Source: Methanocella arvoryzae MRE50
GTDB taxonomy: Archaea; Halobacteriota; Methanocellia; Methanocellales; Methanocellaceae
Assembly: GCF_000063445.1 (NCBI RefSeq)
Contig: NC_009464.1
Location: 1,860,001 to 1,924,000, forward strand
Length of the DNA stretch: 64,000 nt
Direction of reading: 5' to 3'
A program made the position numbers and the translations under genes. The notes under the pieces are model-generated. The model was not told the origin of the DNA, made no database searches, and was given only the letters and a program-made list of their open reading frames with translations. Positions 41,764-50,430 of this stretch are shown piece by piece; position 1 is the first letter of the stretch, and each line of letters begins with the position of its first letter.

Positions 41764-43102
41764 TGGGGATACAAAGGCTCTATCCTATTATCTCGAACAT
41801 AGAAAAACAGATGATGGGTACAAAGAAACGCCGATGGGACGAATACCGGAAGAGTGGAGCATCGTAAGTATAAAGAACATAGTTGAGAAAACAGAGCAGA
41901 TCGACCCTCAAAAACAGCCTGACAAGTATTTCAAATATATAGATGTCTCAAGCGTCTCTAATGAGAGTTTAAAGGTTGTATCTGTAAACGAGTTTAAAGG
42001 AATAAATGCTCCAAGTCGTGCTCGGAGAATAGTACGAACCGACGATATTATCTTTGCAACCATACGACCGAATCTGAAAAGAGTAGCCATAATATGTGAT
42101 GATCTAGAAGGTCAACTATGCTCAACAGCATTTTGTGTACTTCGGTGTATGAAAAACATTGCAGAGCCTTATTTCGTATTTCAAACTGTTACTACTGATA
42201 GATTTATTGGTAAATTATGCGATTTGCAATGTGGTTCAGGATATCCTGCTGTTACCGATAATGACCTACTCGATCAGCAAATATTACTTCCACCAATTAG
42301 CGAGCAGCGCAAGATCGCCGCCATCCTTGGCACTCTGGACTCTCTGATCGAGGAGACCGACCGTGTTGTAGCCCGAACTGGGCAATTAAAGAAAGGGTTG
42401 ATACAGGAGTTCCTGACGGAAGGTATGGGAAATGTAGAGCTTGAAGATACTGCCCTCGGCATGATTCCCAAGCACTGGAAATGTGTGCCGTTTGCTACCT
42501 TATCTCTCACATATAAGAATGGTATATATAAGCACGATAAATACTATGGCTCCGGGTACCCCTGCATCAGGATGTATAACATTGCGGATGGTACTGTAAA
42601 TACTATCAATTCCCCGCTTTTAAACGTCACAGATGCCGAGTTAAAGGAATATGAGCTTGCTGAAGGTGACCTATTAATTAACAGGGTAAACAGCCGTGAT
42701 CTTGTCGGTAAAGCAGGTATTGTGCCTGCAGGATTGGGTCATGTCACATTCGAAAGTAAAAATATCCGTGTCCGACTCAACCGCTCGATGATACTCCCTG
42801 AGTTCATGGGTCTATTCATCCAGAGTTCTATGTACCGCAATCAGGTTAATAAATTCGTGAAATCGGCGATCGCTCAATCGACGATTAACCAGGACGACCT
42901 CGATAATATATTGGTTCCGTTGCCTCCGAAAGACGAGCAAGAAAAAATCGCATCGGTTATCAGGGAAATCAATAGTAAAATAACTTGGGAAATTCGATAC
43001 CGTGAGCGTATAGAGCTTGTTAAAAAAGCACTCATGCAAGACCTCCTCACCGGCAGAATCCGCGTAAAACCCGACACTATTGCACCGGAGGCGACCCCTT
43101 AA
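41753..43102 (+). CDS. hsdS: type I restriction-modification specificity subunit HsdS
   Basis: The protein has two target recognition domains, each followed by a conserved helical region (PPISEQRKIAAILGTLDSLIEE near 180-200 in parts, and PPKDEQEKIASVIREINSK near the C terminus). Each recognition domain reads half of a bipartite DNA target. The start ATGTCGAGT is preceded by AAGGAGC and overlaps hsdM by 11 bp. The gene is AT-richer than hsdM and hsdR, which is common for exchangeable specificity subunits. The length is 449 residues. The recognised sequence cannot be predicted by eye. Confidence 0.93.
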   Translation: MSSNGDTKALSYYLEHRKTDDGYKETPMGRIPEEWSIVSIKNIVEKTEQIDPQKQPDKYFKYIDVSSVSNESLKVVSVNEFKGINAPSRARRIVRTDDIIFATIRPNLKRVAIICDDLEGQLCSTAFCVLRCMKNIAEPYFVFQTVTTDRFIGKLCDLQCGSGYPAVTDNDLLDQQILLPPISEQRKIAAILGTLDSLIEETDRVVARTGQLKKGLIQEFLTEGMGNVELEDTALGMIPKHWKCVPFATLSLTYKNGIYKHDKYYGSGYPCIRMYNIADGTVNTINSPLLNVTDAELKEYELAEGDLLINRVNSRDLVGKAGIVPAGLGHVTFESKNIRVRLNRSMILPEFMGLFIQSSMYRNQVNKFVKSAIAQSTINQDDLDNILVPLPPKDEQEKIASVIREINSKITWEIRYRERIELVKKALMQDLLTGRIRVKPDTIAPEATP

Positions 43103-43103
43103 A

Positions 43104-46064
43104 ATGTCCGACTCCGAAATCCTCGAAGTCGAAGATCCCGCCCTGGAAGTCCTCACCCGACACCTGGGCTGGAAGGAGATGTTCGCGAAGGACATCGACC
43201 GACTGCGCACGTCGCTTAAAGAGACAGTCATTACCCCGATGCTCATCGCCGCAATCAAGCGGCTGAACCCATGGATCAGTACAGACAACGCCAACCGTGT
43301 CGCCCGGGACATCTCGAACGTTCAGGCCACGTCAGTATTGGAGGCAAACGAGAAGATCCACGCGATGCTGGAGCGGGGCGTCACTGTCGTGCAGGACAAG
43401 AACGACGGCCTCGGCATCAAAAGCCACGATGTCTTTCTCATTGACTTCGAGAACCCGGAGCGCAACGAGTTCGTGGCTGTCCGGCAGTTCAGAGTGCAGC
43501 ACTACAAAGATATAATTCCTGACATCACTCTGTTCATCAATGGCATACCTCTCGTGCTTATAGAGTGTAAGAGCCCGAAGATCCAGAACCCGATGGATGA
43601 GGGAATCAGGCAAATCTGCCGGTACCAGGAGATGGAGGATGCGGACCGGAACATGGGCGCTCCCAGGCTGTTCCATACGGTGCAAATCGTCGCCTCCACC
43701 TTCAAGCACAAGACTAAGTACGCGACAAACTATACTCCACGGCGAGACTGGTCGATCTGGCGGGAGCCGTTCCCCTTTACCTTAGACGACCTCGCGAAGA
43801 AGCTCGGCAGGCCGCCTACCGAGCAGGATATATTCCTCTATGGCGTCTGCTCTAAAGAGAACCTGCTGGATATCATCCGCACTTTCGTTGTCTTCGAGCG
43901 GGAGAGCGGCAGGACTGTCAAAAAGATCGCCAAGTACCAGCAGTACCGGGCAGTCAGGAACATCCTGCGGGGCATATCACGGGAAAAGCGCAAGGGTGGT
44001 GTCGTATGGCACTGGCAGGGCAGCGGTAAGAGCCTGACCATGCTCTGGACGTCTGTGAAGCTAAGGCTAAACAAAGAGTTGGAGAACCCGACCATCGTCA
44101 TCATCACTGATCGGACTGATCTTGACGACCAGATCTTCAGCACGTTCAAGCGGTGCGGCTTCCCCAATCCTGTGAAGGCAAAATCGTCGAAGCACCTGCA
44201 GGAACTGTTGCGTGACCCTGTAGGGCAGACGATCATGACTACGGTCCAGAAGTTCCAGGATGCGGCAGACATGTACCCGGTGCTCACCGAGAATGACAAC
44301 ATCTTCGTCCTGGTGGATGAAGCACACCGCACCCAATACCGGTCGCTGGCAGCGAACATGCGCCGTGCTATTAAGAACGGCTGCTTCATCGGCTTCACCG
44401 GCACGCCCATCTTCAAGCGTGACCGGGACACCTTCGACAAGTTCGGGCCATACCTCGACCGTTATGATCATAACCAGTCTGTACAGGATGAAGTCACCGT
44501 CCCTATCTTATACGAGAGCCGAATGCCCGAGCTGAGCGTGAGCGGCAAATCTCTCGATGCTTTATTTGATCGTATCTTCAGGGACTATTCCCCGGAAGAC
44601 CGGGAACGGATCAAACAGAAGTACGCTACTACAGCAGCGATAGCTATGGCTACGCCACGTATCAACGCGATATGTCTTGACATTATCCAGCACTATGAAA
44701 GCCATATTCTGCCAAATGGCTTCAAGGCCCAGATAGTTGCCGAGAACAGGGAGATGGCAGTCAAGTACAAGAGAACTCTGGACAGCCTCGGAGCGCCATC
44801 GAGCGAGGTACTGATCACAGTCGGCCACAACGAGTCGAACCTGATGGAGTTCCAGAAGTCAAAAGAAGAGGAGAAGGAGGTCATCCGCCGCTACAAGGAA
44901 GAGGCCGACCCGAAAATCCTCGTGGTATGCGACAAGCTTCTGACCGGGTTCGATGCTCCGGTCGAGCAGGTCATGTACCTCGATAGCCCGCTGCGTGAGC
45001 ATACGCTGTTACAGGCAATGGGTCGTGTCAACCGGAAGCGGGAGGGCAAGAACTTCGGCATCGTCATCGATTACTGGGGCGTTTCAGAAGACCTGCAGGA
45101 AGCCCTGCACATGTACAGTGCCGAGGAGCGGCAGGGCATGATCCTGACCAACTATAAAGTGGAGATTCTGCCCCGGCTGGAAATGGCATACAGGAGCGCG
45201 ATCACTTTCTTCGACGCCGCGAAGGCGACACAGAAGCCGGGAGAGACGCTCGATGAGGCATGCGTCAGGTATCTGGCTCCCGAAGATCGCAGGGCTGCAT
45301 TTGATCAGCGGTTCAAGCTATTCTCCAGGTACATGGACATGCTGCTGCCAGATCCCCGGGCGCTTGACTTCATGCATGATCTGAAATGGATGGCCGGCAT
45401 CCGCATGACTGCCCGTAACGTCTACCGTGAAGAGCAGACACCGCTGGACGGCTGCAGCGAGAAAGTTCGCAAGCTGATCGATGAGCACATCAAAGTCGAA
45501 GGCATTACTACCCTCGTGGAGGCAGTACCGATCTTTTCCCAGAAGTTCGATGAAGAGATCGACAAGCTCGGCTCTGCTGAGTCTAAAGCCAGCTACATCG
45601 AGCATGCGATCAGGCATGAGATCAACGTGAAGATGGGTGATGATCCGGTATTCTTCGAATCTTTAAGGATTCGCCTTGAGCGTATTATAAAGGACTACAT
45701 CGAAGGAAGGATAAACTCAGCCGTACAGCTCCAGCTATTAAGAGATCTTCTCGATAGTACTCGGGCACCAGAAAAGAGAGCTTCTGAGATGGGGCTTGAG
45801 CCAGACGTAGTCCCATTCTACTCCCTGCTGGCCGAAAAGTTCGATAATGTCGAGGCTATGAAACAGGTTGCCGGTGATATATATTCGACATTGAAGACCT
45901 TTGCAGTCGTAGACTGGCAGCATAAGGAGGATACCAAACGCGAAATGCGGAAAAGCATCAAGCGAAAACTGAAGGATGTCCAGTATCCTCCTGAACAAAT
46001 TCAAGATATGATTGCTAAGATCATGGACCTCGCCGCCCGGAGGCTATCCGGCTATGGAAACTGA
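43104..46064 (+). CDS. hsdR: type I restriction endonuclease subunit HsdR
   Basis: HsdR translocates DNA with ATP and cleaves it at a distance from the site. The nuclease core shows D140 and E154-C-K156 (PDITLFINGIPLVLIECK). The motor has Walker A GSGKS at 306-310, the DEAH box VDEAH at 404-408 and GFTGTP. LLQAMGRVNRKREGK is motif VI. The C-terminal helical domain extends to 986 residues. GGAGGCGA precedes the chosen ATG, one base after the hsdS stop. The frame is complete, so the island probably encodes an active system. Confidence 0.95.
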   Translation: MSDSEILEVEDPALEVLTRHLGWKEMFAKDIDRLRTSLKETVITPMLIAAIKRLNPWISTDNANRVARDISNVQATSVLEANEKIHAMLERGVTVVQDKNDGLGIKSHDVFLIDFENPERNEFVAVRQFRVQHYKDIIPDITLFINGIPLVLIECKSPKIQNPMDEGIRQICRYQEMEDADRNMGAPRLFHTVQIVASTFKHKTKYATNYTPRRDWSIWREPFPFTLDDLAKKLGRPPTEQDIFLYGVCSKENLLDIIRTFVVFERESGRTVKKIAKYQQYRAVRNILRGISREKRKGGVVWHWQGSGKSLTMLWTSVKLRLNKELENPTIVIITDRTDLDDQIFSTFKRCGFPNPVKAKSSKHLQELLRDPVGQTIMTTVQKFQDAADMYPVLTENDNIFVLVDEAHRTQYRSLAANMRRAIKNGCFIGFTGTPIFKRDRDTFDKFGPYLDRYDHNQSVQDEVTVPILYESRMPELSVSGKSLDALFDRIFRDYSPEDRERIKQKYATTAAIAMATPRINAICLDIIQHYESHILPNGFKAQIVAENREMAVKYKRTLDSLGAPSSEVLITVGHNESNLMEFQKSKEEEKEVIRRYKEEADPKILVVCDKLLTGFDAPVEQVMYLDSPLREHTLLQAMGRVNRKREGKNFGIVIDYWGVSEDLQEALHMYSAEERQGMILTNYKVEILPRLEMAYRSAITFFDAAKATQKPGETLDEACVRYLAPEDRRAAFDQRFKLFSRYMDMLLPDPRALDFMHDLKWMAGIRMTARNVYREEQTPLDGCSEKVRKLIDEHIKVEGITTLVEAVPIFSQKFDEEIDKLGSAESKASYIEHAIRHEINVKMGDDPVFFESLRIRLERIIKDYIEGRINSAVQLQLLRDLLDSTRAPEKRASEMGLEPDVVPFYSLLAEKFDNVEAMKQVAGDIYSTLKTFAVVDWQHKEDTKREMRKSIKRKLKDVQYPPEQIQDMIAKIMDLAARRLSGYGN

Positions 46065-46779
46065 CTGTATTCAATTTGGAACTACAACAATTCAGTACGA
46101 GTTAATCAGGAGCAGGCGCAGGAAAAATGCAACGATCACTGTCCTTCCAGATAGGACTGTGCAGATCGCTGTTCCACAGGATACTAATAGAGATCAGGCG
46201 CAGTCCCTGATGATAAAAAAAGCCCCTTGGGTGATTAAAAAAATCGATATGTTTCAGTGTATCAGCCCTGAAGTTGCCAGTAAAGAGTATGTGAGCGGTG
46301 AAACGTTTCTATACCTTGGCAGGCAGTACCGGTTAAAAATACTAAAAACTAAATCAGAGTCATCCGCAAAACTAGTAGGCAAATACTTATATGTCAGTGT
46401 TCCAGAAAGTGTTAGATCAGATAAGAGCGAGTATGCTAAAAAATTAGTATACGAGTGGTACCGGACACATGCTGCCGAAAAAATTAAAGAAGTCATTAAC
46501 TTTTATTGTAAAAGATCAAATCTGCCAGTGCCTGCATTCGTTGTTAAGAATCAATTAAAGCGATGGGGTAGCTGTACTGCTAAGAATCAATTGATCTTTA
46601 ACACAAGAATTGCTATGGCTCCTGTCTCTCAGCTTGAATATGTTGTTGCACATGAGCTTTGCCACATGAGATTTAGAGATCATTCACCGAAGTTTTGGAG
46701 TATGTTAAAGTCTGTCATGCCTGAATATGAGAAACGGAAAGAAGCACTGAAAAATGATGGATGGAAATACGAATTTTAA
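46054..46779 (+). CDS. DUF45/YgjP-like zinc metalloprotease, island copy
   Basis: This protein has the family's metal motif HELCH at 200-204 with a third ligand H210 in RDHSPKFW. KRWGSCTAKNQLIFN is the most conserved block. Its 241 residues match YgjP/DUF45 proteins, often found beside type I restriction genes. The ATG overlaps the hsdR stop by 11 bp, so it is the last gene of the operon. A paralog lies 1.1 kb downstream outside the repeat boundary. Its substrate and role in restriction are unknown. Confidence 0.87.
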   Translation: METDCIQFGTTTIQYELIRSRRRKNATITVLPDRTVQIAVPQDTNRDQAQSLMIKKAPWVIKKIDMFQCISPEVASKEYVSGETFLYLGRQYRLKILKTKSESSAKLVGKYLYVSVPESVRSDKSEYAKKLVYEWYRTHAAEKIKEVINFYCKRSNLPVPAFVVKNQLKRWGSCTAKNQLIFNTRIAMAPVSQLEYVVAHELCHMRFRDHSPKFWSMLKSVMPEYEKRKEALKNDGWKYEF

Positions 46780-46819
46780 TGATCAAGCAAATGGGACAAT
46801 TCCCTTCTAATATTTAGCG

Positions 46820-47050
46820 TTCGACGGAGGTTTTTAGGGTCTGCCCGGAGCGAAGCGGAGGGGTGCGGAGGCGGCGGGGTAATGGACGCCTGCCGTAGGC
46901 GGCGTCGCTTAGCGCTTGCGAAGGAGGTTCGACTGGCGCAGCCGAAGGCGTAGCCAGGTCGTACCGACGAGGGTGCGAGCGCGGCCCCGACGGCGTAGCA
47001 CCCTAAAAACTGGAGTAGGCCGACCCGAAGGGTCGGACGTCGAACCGCGA
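46820..47050 (-). repeat. GC-rich repeat flanking the restriction island, right copy
   Basis: In inverted orientation this carries the same ordered blocks as 37276-37560: TCGCGGTTCG, the exact 20-base GCCGCGCTCGCACCCTCGTC, TTCGCAAGCGCTAAGC, GCCGCCTACGGCAGGC and TCCATT. Small self-complementary words (GACCCGAAGGGTCGG, CTGGCGCAGCCGAAGGCGTAGCCAG) add hairpin potential. It lies between the convergent DUF45 and surface-protein genes. Confidence 0.85.
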
Positions 47051-47075
47051 GGATGACGGTTTATACATTAGCTTA

Positions 47076-47699
47076 TTACTCTGGCATCCCCAAAATTGAT
47101 TTAAAGAAGCTCACGATGCCGTTAATGAAATCGTCTAAGGGCGATCCACCGCTCTCCTCTTCCCCTGCAGGCCCGCTTTCGACTTCGGGACTCATATCCG
47201 GCGCCGTGTGGACGATAGTCTCGTTTGTCCGGGCGGGCTCAGGCGTAGGAGTTACTGTGGCCACTTTCGTGTTGTCAGTTGATGTAGAGTTATCTTTCGC
47301 ATTCAGGGCCGGCCACGGGGTGACCATCGGGTAGTGGATGTAATCGGGTATGTAAACGTTCGACTCGTTCAGGGCTCCCGCGGACACCCTGAACTTCTTA
47401 TGCCAGGCGTACCCGTCCACCTGAACGATAACCGAGTAGTTACCCGGGTCCAGCTCTGTATACGTATATGTCCCGTTTCCGTCCGTTGCGGTAAGCCCGG
47501 TGACGATGCCCTGATCGTCGCACAGGTATACGTCAGCGTCAGGCACGAGGTTGCCGATGGAATCGTAGATCGTGCCGGTGACGGTGCCTGAATTGCCGGC
47601 CGCCTGCGCGGAAACTGCAGCCGTAGCCGCGCCGTATGCGGCTAAGACAATAGTGGCCAGAATTAGCAGGCCTGTAATCAGCTTTCGGGTTTCCATCAT
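47076..47699 (-). CDS. exported protein with carboxypeptidase-regulatory-like beta domain
   Basis: A signal peptide (LITGLLILATIVLAAYGAA) precedes one CarboxypepD-regulatory-like beta-sandwich (GTVTGTIYDSIGNLVPDADV, TATDGNGTYTYTELDPGNY). A Thr/Pro/Glu-rich linker follows, and the C terminus ends in a short amphipathic helix (FINGIVSFFKSILGM). Such proteins usually stay at the archaeal surface, the sandwich serving as a spacer or binding module. Two adjacent ATGs make the start uncertain by one codon. No function can be assigned. Confidence 0.78.
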   Translation of the reverse strand: MMETRKLITGLLILATIVLAAYGAATAAVSAQAAGNSGTVTGTIYDSIGNLVPDADVYLCDDQGIVTGLTATDGNGTYTYTELDPGNYSVIVQVDGYAWHKKFRVSAGALNESNVYIPDYIHYPMVTPWPALNAKDNSTSTDNTKVATVTPTPEPARTNETIVHTAPDMSPEVESGPAGEEESGGSPLDDFINGIVSFFKSILGMPE

Positions 47700-47870
47700 G
47701 GCGCTGTCCCCCTGATACCATCAGGTAAGCGGGTAATGCATAAGAAGCTAATCTTACCAATTTGAGACTACTTTTGTGAAAGTTATCCGGCTCTGGTACC
47801 CATATTGTATCAAATTCAGGCCGCAGACCTCTATACTTTTTATGTTATCAGAAGCGTATAGTATAGCGAT

Positions 47871-48599
47871 ATGGGCCTATCCACATCTGAACCTGGCAGC
47901 ATCCGGTACGGCGCCGAGACTATCAGCTTTTCCATAGTCCGCAGCCCCCGGCGGAAGACGGCCTGCATCACTGTGTACCCTTCAGGCGAGGTGAGGCTGA
48001 CGGTGCCCGCCCGGACCAGCGAGGCCCAGGCCCGGCGGTACGTGGAGCAGAAGGCCGGGTGGGTGCTCGGCAAGCTCAAAGCCTTCGAAGCGCAGGGCGC
48101 CCGGGACGTGAAGAAGCGGTACGTCGACGGAGAAATCTTCCTATTTCTCGGCCGGGAGTACGCGCTGCAAATTTCCCGGGGGCCCGAGCCCCTGGTGACG
48201 CTCGGGGATAAGACGCTGAACGTGTTCGTCCAGGACCCGGGTGACAGGGAGGCGATCAGGTCGGCGGTATTCGGGTGGTACCGTTTCCAGGCCGAAACTT
48301 ATCTCCGGGAGCCCGTGGCCTCCTACGCGAGGGCGCTCGACGTTTTCCCGCCCCCATTCAAGGTGAAGAACCAGTCGAAGCGGTGGGGCAGCTGCACGGC
48401 GAAAAACCTGCTCAACTTCAACCTGAAGATCGTCATGGCTCCCCTGGAGCAGCTGGAATATGTGGCCGCCCATGAAGTCTGCCACATTAAGGTGAAAGAC
48501 CATTCCCCCCGGTACTGGGCTGTCCTGAAGTCGATCATGCCGGACTGCGACACGAGAAAGAAGGCGCTGAAAACTGAGGGGTGGAAATATGAATTATAG
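47871..48599 (+). CDS. DUF45/YgjP-like zinc metalloprotease, second copy
   Basis: HEVCH at 201-205 with H211 in KDHSPRYW forms the metal site, and SKRWGSCTAKNLLNFN matches the island paralog at 46054. The two proteins align along their whole length, but this one is GC-rich like the host genome while the island copy is AT-rich. That suggests an ancestral chromosomal gene here and an acquired relative in the island. TTTTATGTTATC about 30 bases upstream may be the promoter. The length is 242 residues. Confidence 0.87.
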   Translation: MGLSTSEPGSIRYGAETISFSIVRSPRRKTACITVYPSGEVRLTVPARTSEAQARRYVEQKAGWVLGKLKAFEAQGARDVKKRYVDGEIFLFLGREYALQISRGPEPLVTLGDKTLNVFVQDPGDREAIRSAVFGWYRFQAETYLREPVASYARALDVFPPPFKVKNQSKRWGSCTAKNLLNFNLKIVMAPLEQLEYVAAHEVCHIKVKDHSPRYWAVLKSIMPDCDTRKKALKTEGWKYEL

Positions 48600-48669
48600 T
48601 GACGGGCCGGCCTTTCGGGTGCTAACGTTCGTCCAGATCGGCCCGACATTTGCTGGTATGTGATAATCG

Positions 48670-48969
48670 TTATTCCAGGGGAGGCTTGCGCCAGTCAGGC
48701 AGGCTTTTGACGCCCTGCATGATGGGCCTGTACTCCGGGTCTTCGGCGCGCTTTTTGCGCATGTATTCCCGCTGATATGCAGTCTTGTCGAAGGCCGACT
48801 GGCCGATGAAGGCTTTCAGTTCCCTGACCAGGCGGTCCAGGTCTCTGGTGTCCTGGCTGATGTCGCTGTCGCCGGCTTTGATCCGGGCTTTAATGGCCTC
48901 GGTCCTGGCGCTGATCTCCTCGAGCTTGTCCAACATGGCCTGTTTAACTTTCCCTTCTCTGCCTGTCAT
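48670..48969 (-). CDS. small helical hypothetical protein, 99 residues
   Basis: The protein is charged and largely helical (VKQAMLDKLEEISARTEAIK, DTRDLDRLVRELKAF), with a conserved-looking C terminus (YQREYMRKKRAEDPEYR). It may form a coiled coil. No family is known to me. The start MTGREGK is chosen since the frame further upstream is rich in His and Arg and runs into an inverted repeat. Two operator-like repeats lie ahead of it. Confidence 0.6.
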   Translation of the reverse strand: MTGREGKVKQAMLDKLEEISARTEAIKARIKAGDSDISQDTRDLDRLVRELKAFIGQSAFDKTAYQREYMRKKRAEDPEYRPIMQGVKSLPDWRKPPLE

Positions 48970-49050
48970 GATAATCCGGCGGTGGTGCTTTCGCCGCGTT
49001 CGGTGTGAGTGAATATGCCTGTGAGTTGTGGGACTTAGTATAAAATAACA

Positions 49051-49079
49051 GTCTGACAATTTTAGGCGGATTGTCAGAC
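49051..49079. promoter_or_regulatory. 10-bp inverted repeat, candidate operator
   Basis: GTCTGACAAT and ATTGTCAGAC are exact reverse complements, nine bases apart. A TATA-like element (TAGTATAAAATAAC, 49037-49050) lies beside it, on the side of the minus-strand gene. The arrangement fits control of that gene. Confidence 0.65.
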
Positions 49080-49105
49080 GGGCGGTATTTGAGTCTTACA
49101 CGCCT

Positions 49106-49152
49106 TAGTTGTTAGACTAACTATAAATATTTGTCTGTTAGTCTAACAACTA
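49106..49152. promoter_or_regulatory. 16-bp inverted repeat framing a TATA box
   Basis: TAGTTGTTAGACTAAC and GTTAGTCTAACAACTA are perfect reverse complements separated by TATAAATATTTGTCT. The spacer contains a strong TATA box. Each arm is itself nearly palindromic (GTTAGACTAAC). A regulator bound to both arms would enclose the promoter. The rest of 48970-49313 shows no gene. Confidence 0.75.
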
Positions 49153-49313
49153 TGTGCAGCACCGTGAAAGTTATAGCGGTTACCCGATAATCGATCGAAC
49201 TGCCTGCGACGTGGCCTTTCACCTGGTTTCCTGCAACTGCTCGCCTGCTGGCCGTAGAAAGAGCGGGAATGCTAGATTATCTCGTGCGCACTTGTTTCCG
49301 GTGAGGCTTCAAA

Positions 49314-49565
49314 ATGATTCTCAGGATACTGTTAGGCGCCGTCATCGGCGCGGTGTTCGGCTATATCGTAGGGTGGATCATCGAGATGTTCCCCAACTTC
49401 AACTCGGCGCTGCTCAGCGGCATCACCGCGCTGACGGGGATCGGCGGGGTGAGAACTCCGGCATTGCTTGCCGCTTTAGGCTTCATCCTCGGCATCCTGG
49501 GCGGGCTGCTGAACGGTCTGGCAGCGCATAGTCGTAGAAAAGATCGGTACAGGATACTGCGGTGA
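49314..49565 (+). CDS. small glycine-rich membrane protein, 83 residues
   Basis: Two hydrophobic segments (ILLGAVIGAVFGYIVGWII and LLAALGFILGILGGLLNGLA) with GxxxG spacing suggest helices that pack closely in the membrane. The C terminus is basic (HSRRKDRYRILR). GGTGAGG stands 7 bases before the ATG. A terminator-like hairpin follows the gene. No family is recognised. Confidence 0.7.
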   Translation: MILRILLGAVIGAVFGYIVGWIIEMFPNFNSALLSGITALTGIGGVRTPALLAALGFILGILGGLLNGLAAHSRRKDRYRILR

Positions 49566-49577
49566 CCGGCCAACAAT

Positions 49578-49607
49578 AAAGGCGACCGCGAGGTTCCCGC
49601 CTTTTTA
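49578..49607 (+). terminator. hairpin terminator after the small membrane protein
   Basis: AAAGGCG and CGCCTTT form a stem that is followed by TTA; the loop is 13 bases. It begins 12 bp after the upstream stop codon. No gene is seen between here and 49842 apart from the mcrD promoter (TTTAATATTTG near 49744). Confidence 0.6.
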
Positions 49608-49842
49608 TACAGCTTTCGCGGGATGATTCTCTGTCTCATCCCGGTCACCAGGTTGGGGCGCAGCCCCTCTCCTTCGCCAGCCCGAGGGTGCCCAGAGGAG
49701 TCTCTGCTTCTCTGCCATGGGCAAAGTACATGCTCATGAACCGTTTAATATTTGTACCGGGGCAGCTAATGTAAATGTTCCGGGAGGCCGGCGTGAGATA
49801 CTGCGGGCGTCTTCGGATTTACTTTCATAACGGAGGTCCAAT

Positions 49843-50343
49843 ATGTCCAGATTCAACACACCAATATCCGGCAAGAGGAACGAGAAAGGGCTGATGCAGA
49901 TCGAGGTTTTCCCGCTCAGGGTGCTCAACGTGGAGACGGCGCAGAAGCTGATCGACGAGCTGAACAAGATCGACGGCATCACGAGGATGGTCGTGCACGG
50001 CCCCCGGCTGCCAAGGGAGAACCCCGACGACCTGCTGGAAGGCAAGTTCGGCGCCACGGACAAGAAGTACCTGAACATCAAGGGCGAGCAGGTGGAGCTC
50101 ACGGTGCAGGTCGGCAGGATCTGGATCGAGATCACCGACACGCCGGTCATCGAACAGGTCCGCGCCGCGGCGGAGAAGACGCTGCCCTTCCCGTTCGAGA
50201 TGTACGAGGGAGTGTACATACGGACGAAGAAGACGCTCAGCGACTACGTGCGCAAGGGCGGAAACGTCGACGACATCAGCGTTGGTCTGTTCGACCCCAA
50301 GGCCAAGGCCAGGTCTTCGTGCTGTAGCACGAAGGGCGACTAA
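49843..50343 (+). CDS. mcrD: methyl-coenzyme M reductase operon protein D, free-standing
   Basis: The sequence follows McrD: IEVFPLRVLNVETAQKLI, GITRMVVHGPRLPRENP, VELTVQVGRIWIEI and VYIRTKKTLSDYV. McrD is normally encoded inside the mcrBDCGA operon and binds or helps activate methyl-coenzyme M reductase. Here no other mcr gene is present within many kilobases. CGGAGGTCC stands 6 bases before the ATG. The C terminus adds a cysteine pair (SSCCSTKGD) as in several homologs. The gene confirms a methanogenic host. The length is 166 residues. Confidence 0.9.
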   Translation: MSRFNTPISGKRNEKGLMQIEVFPLRVLNVETAQKLIDELNKIDGITRMVVHGPRLPRENPDDLLEGKFGATDKKYLNIKGEQVELTVQVGRIWIEITDTPVIEQVRAAAEKTLPFPFEMYEGVYIRTKKTLSDYVRKGGNVDDISVGLFDPKAKARSSCCSTKGD

Positions 50344-50430
50344 AAAATTTTTCTGCGGCCGCCGGCCCCCGGTCGGGATTCCGGCTACCGCCATCCATTT
50401 ATAGCCCTAAATATATTGCTTGCTCCGGAG

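Noticed and set aside
49154-49531. Open frame overlapping the small membrane protein in another frame
   Set aside because: Arg/His-rich product with no start signal. The membrane protein frame has a good ribosome binding site and coherent helices.
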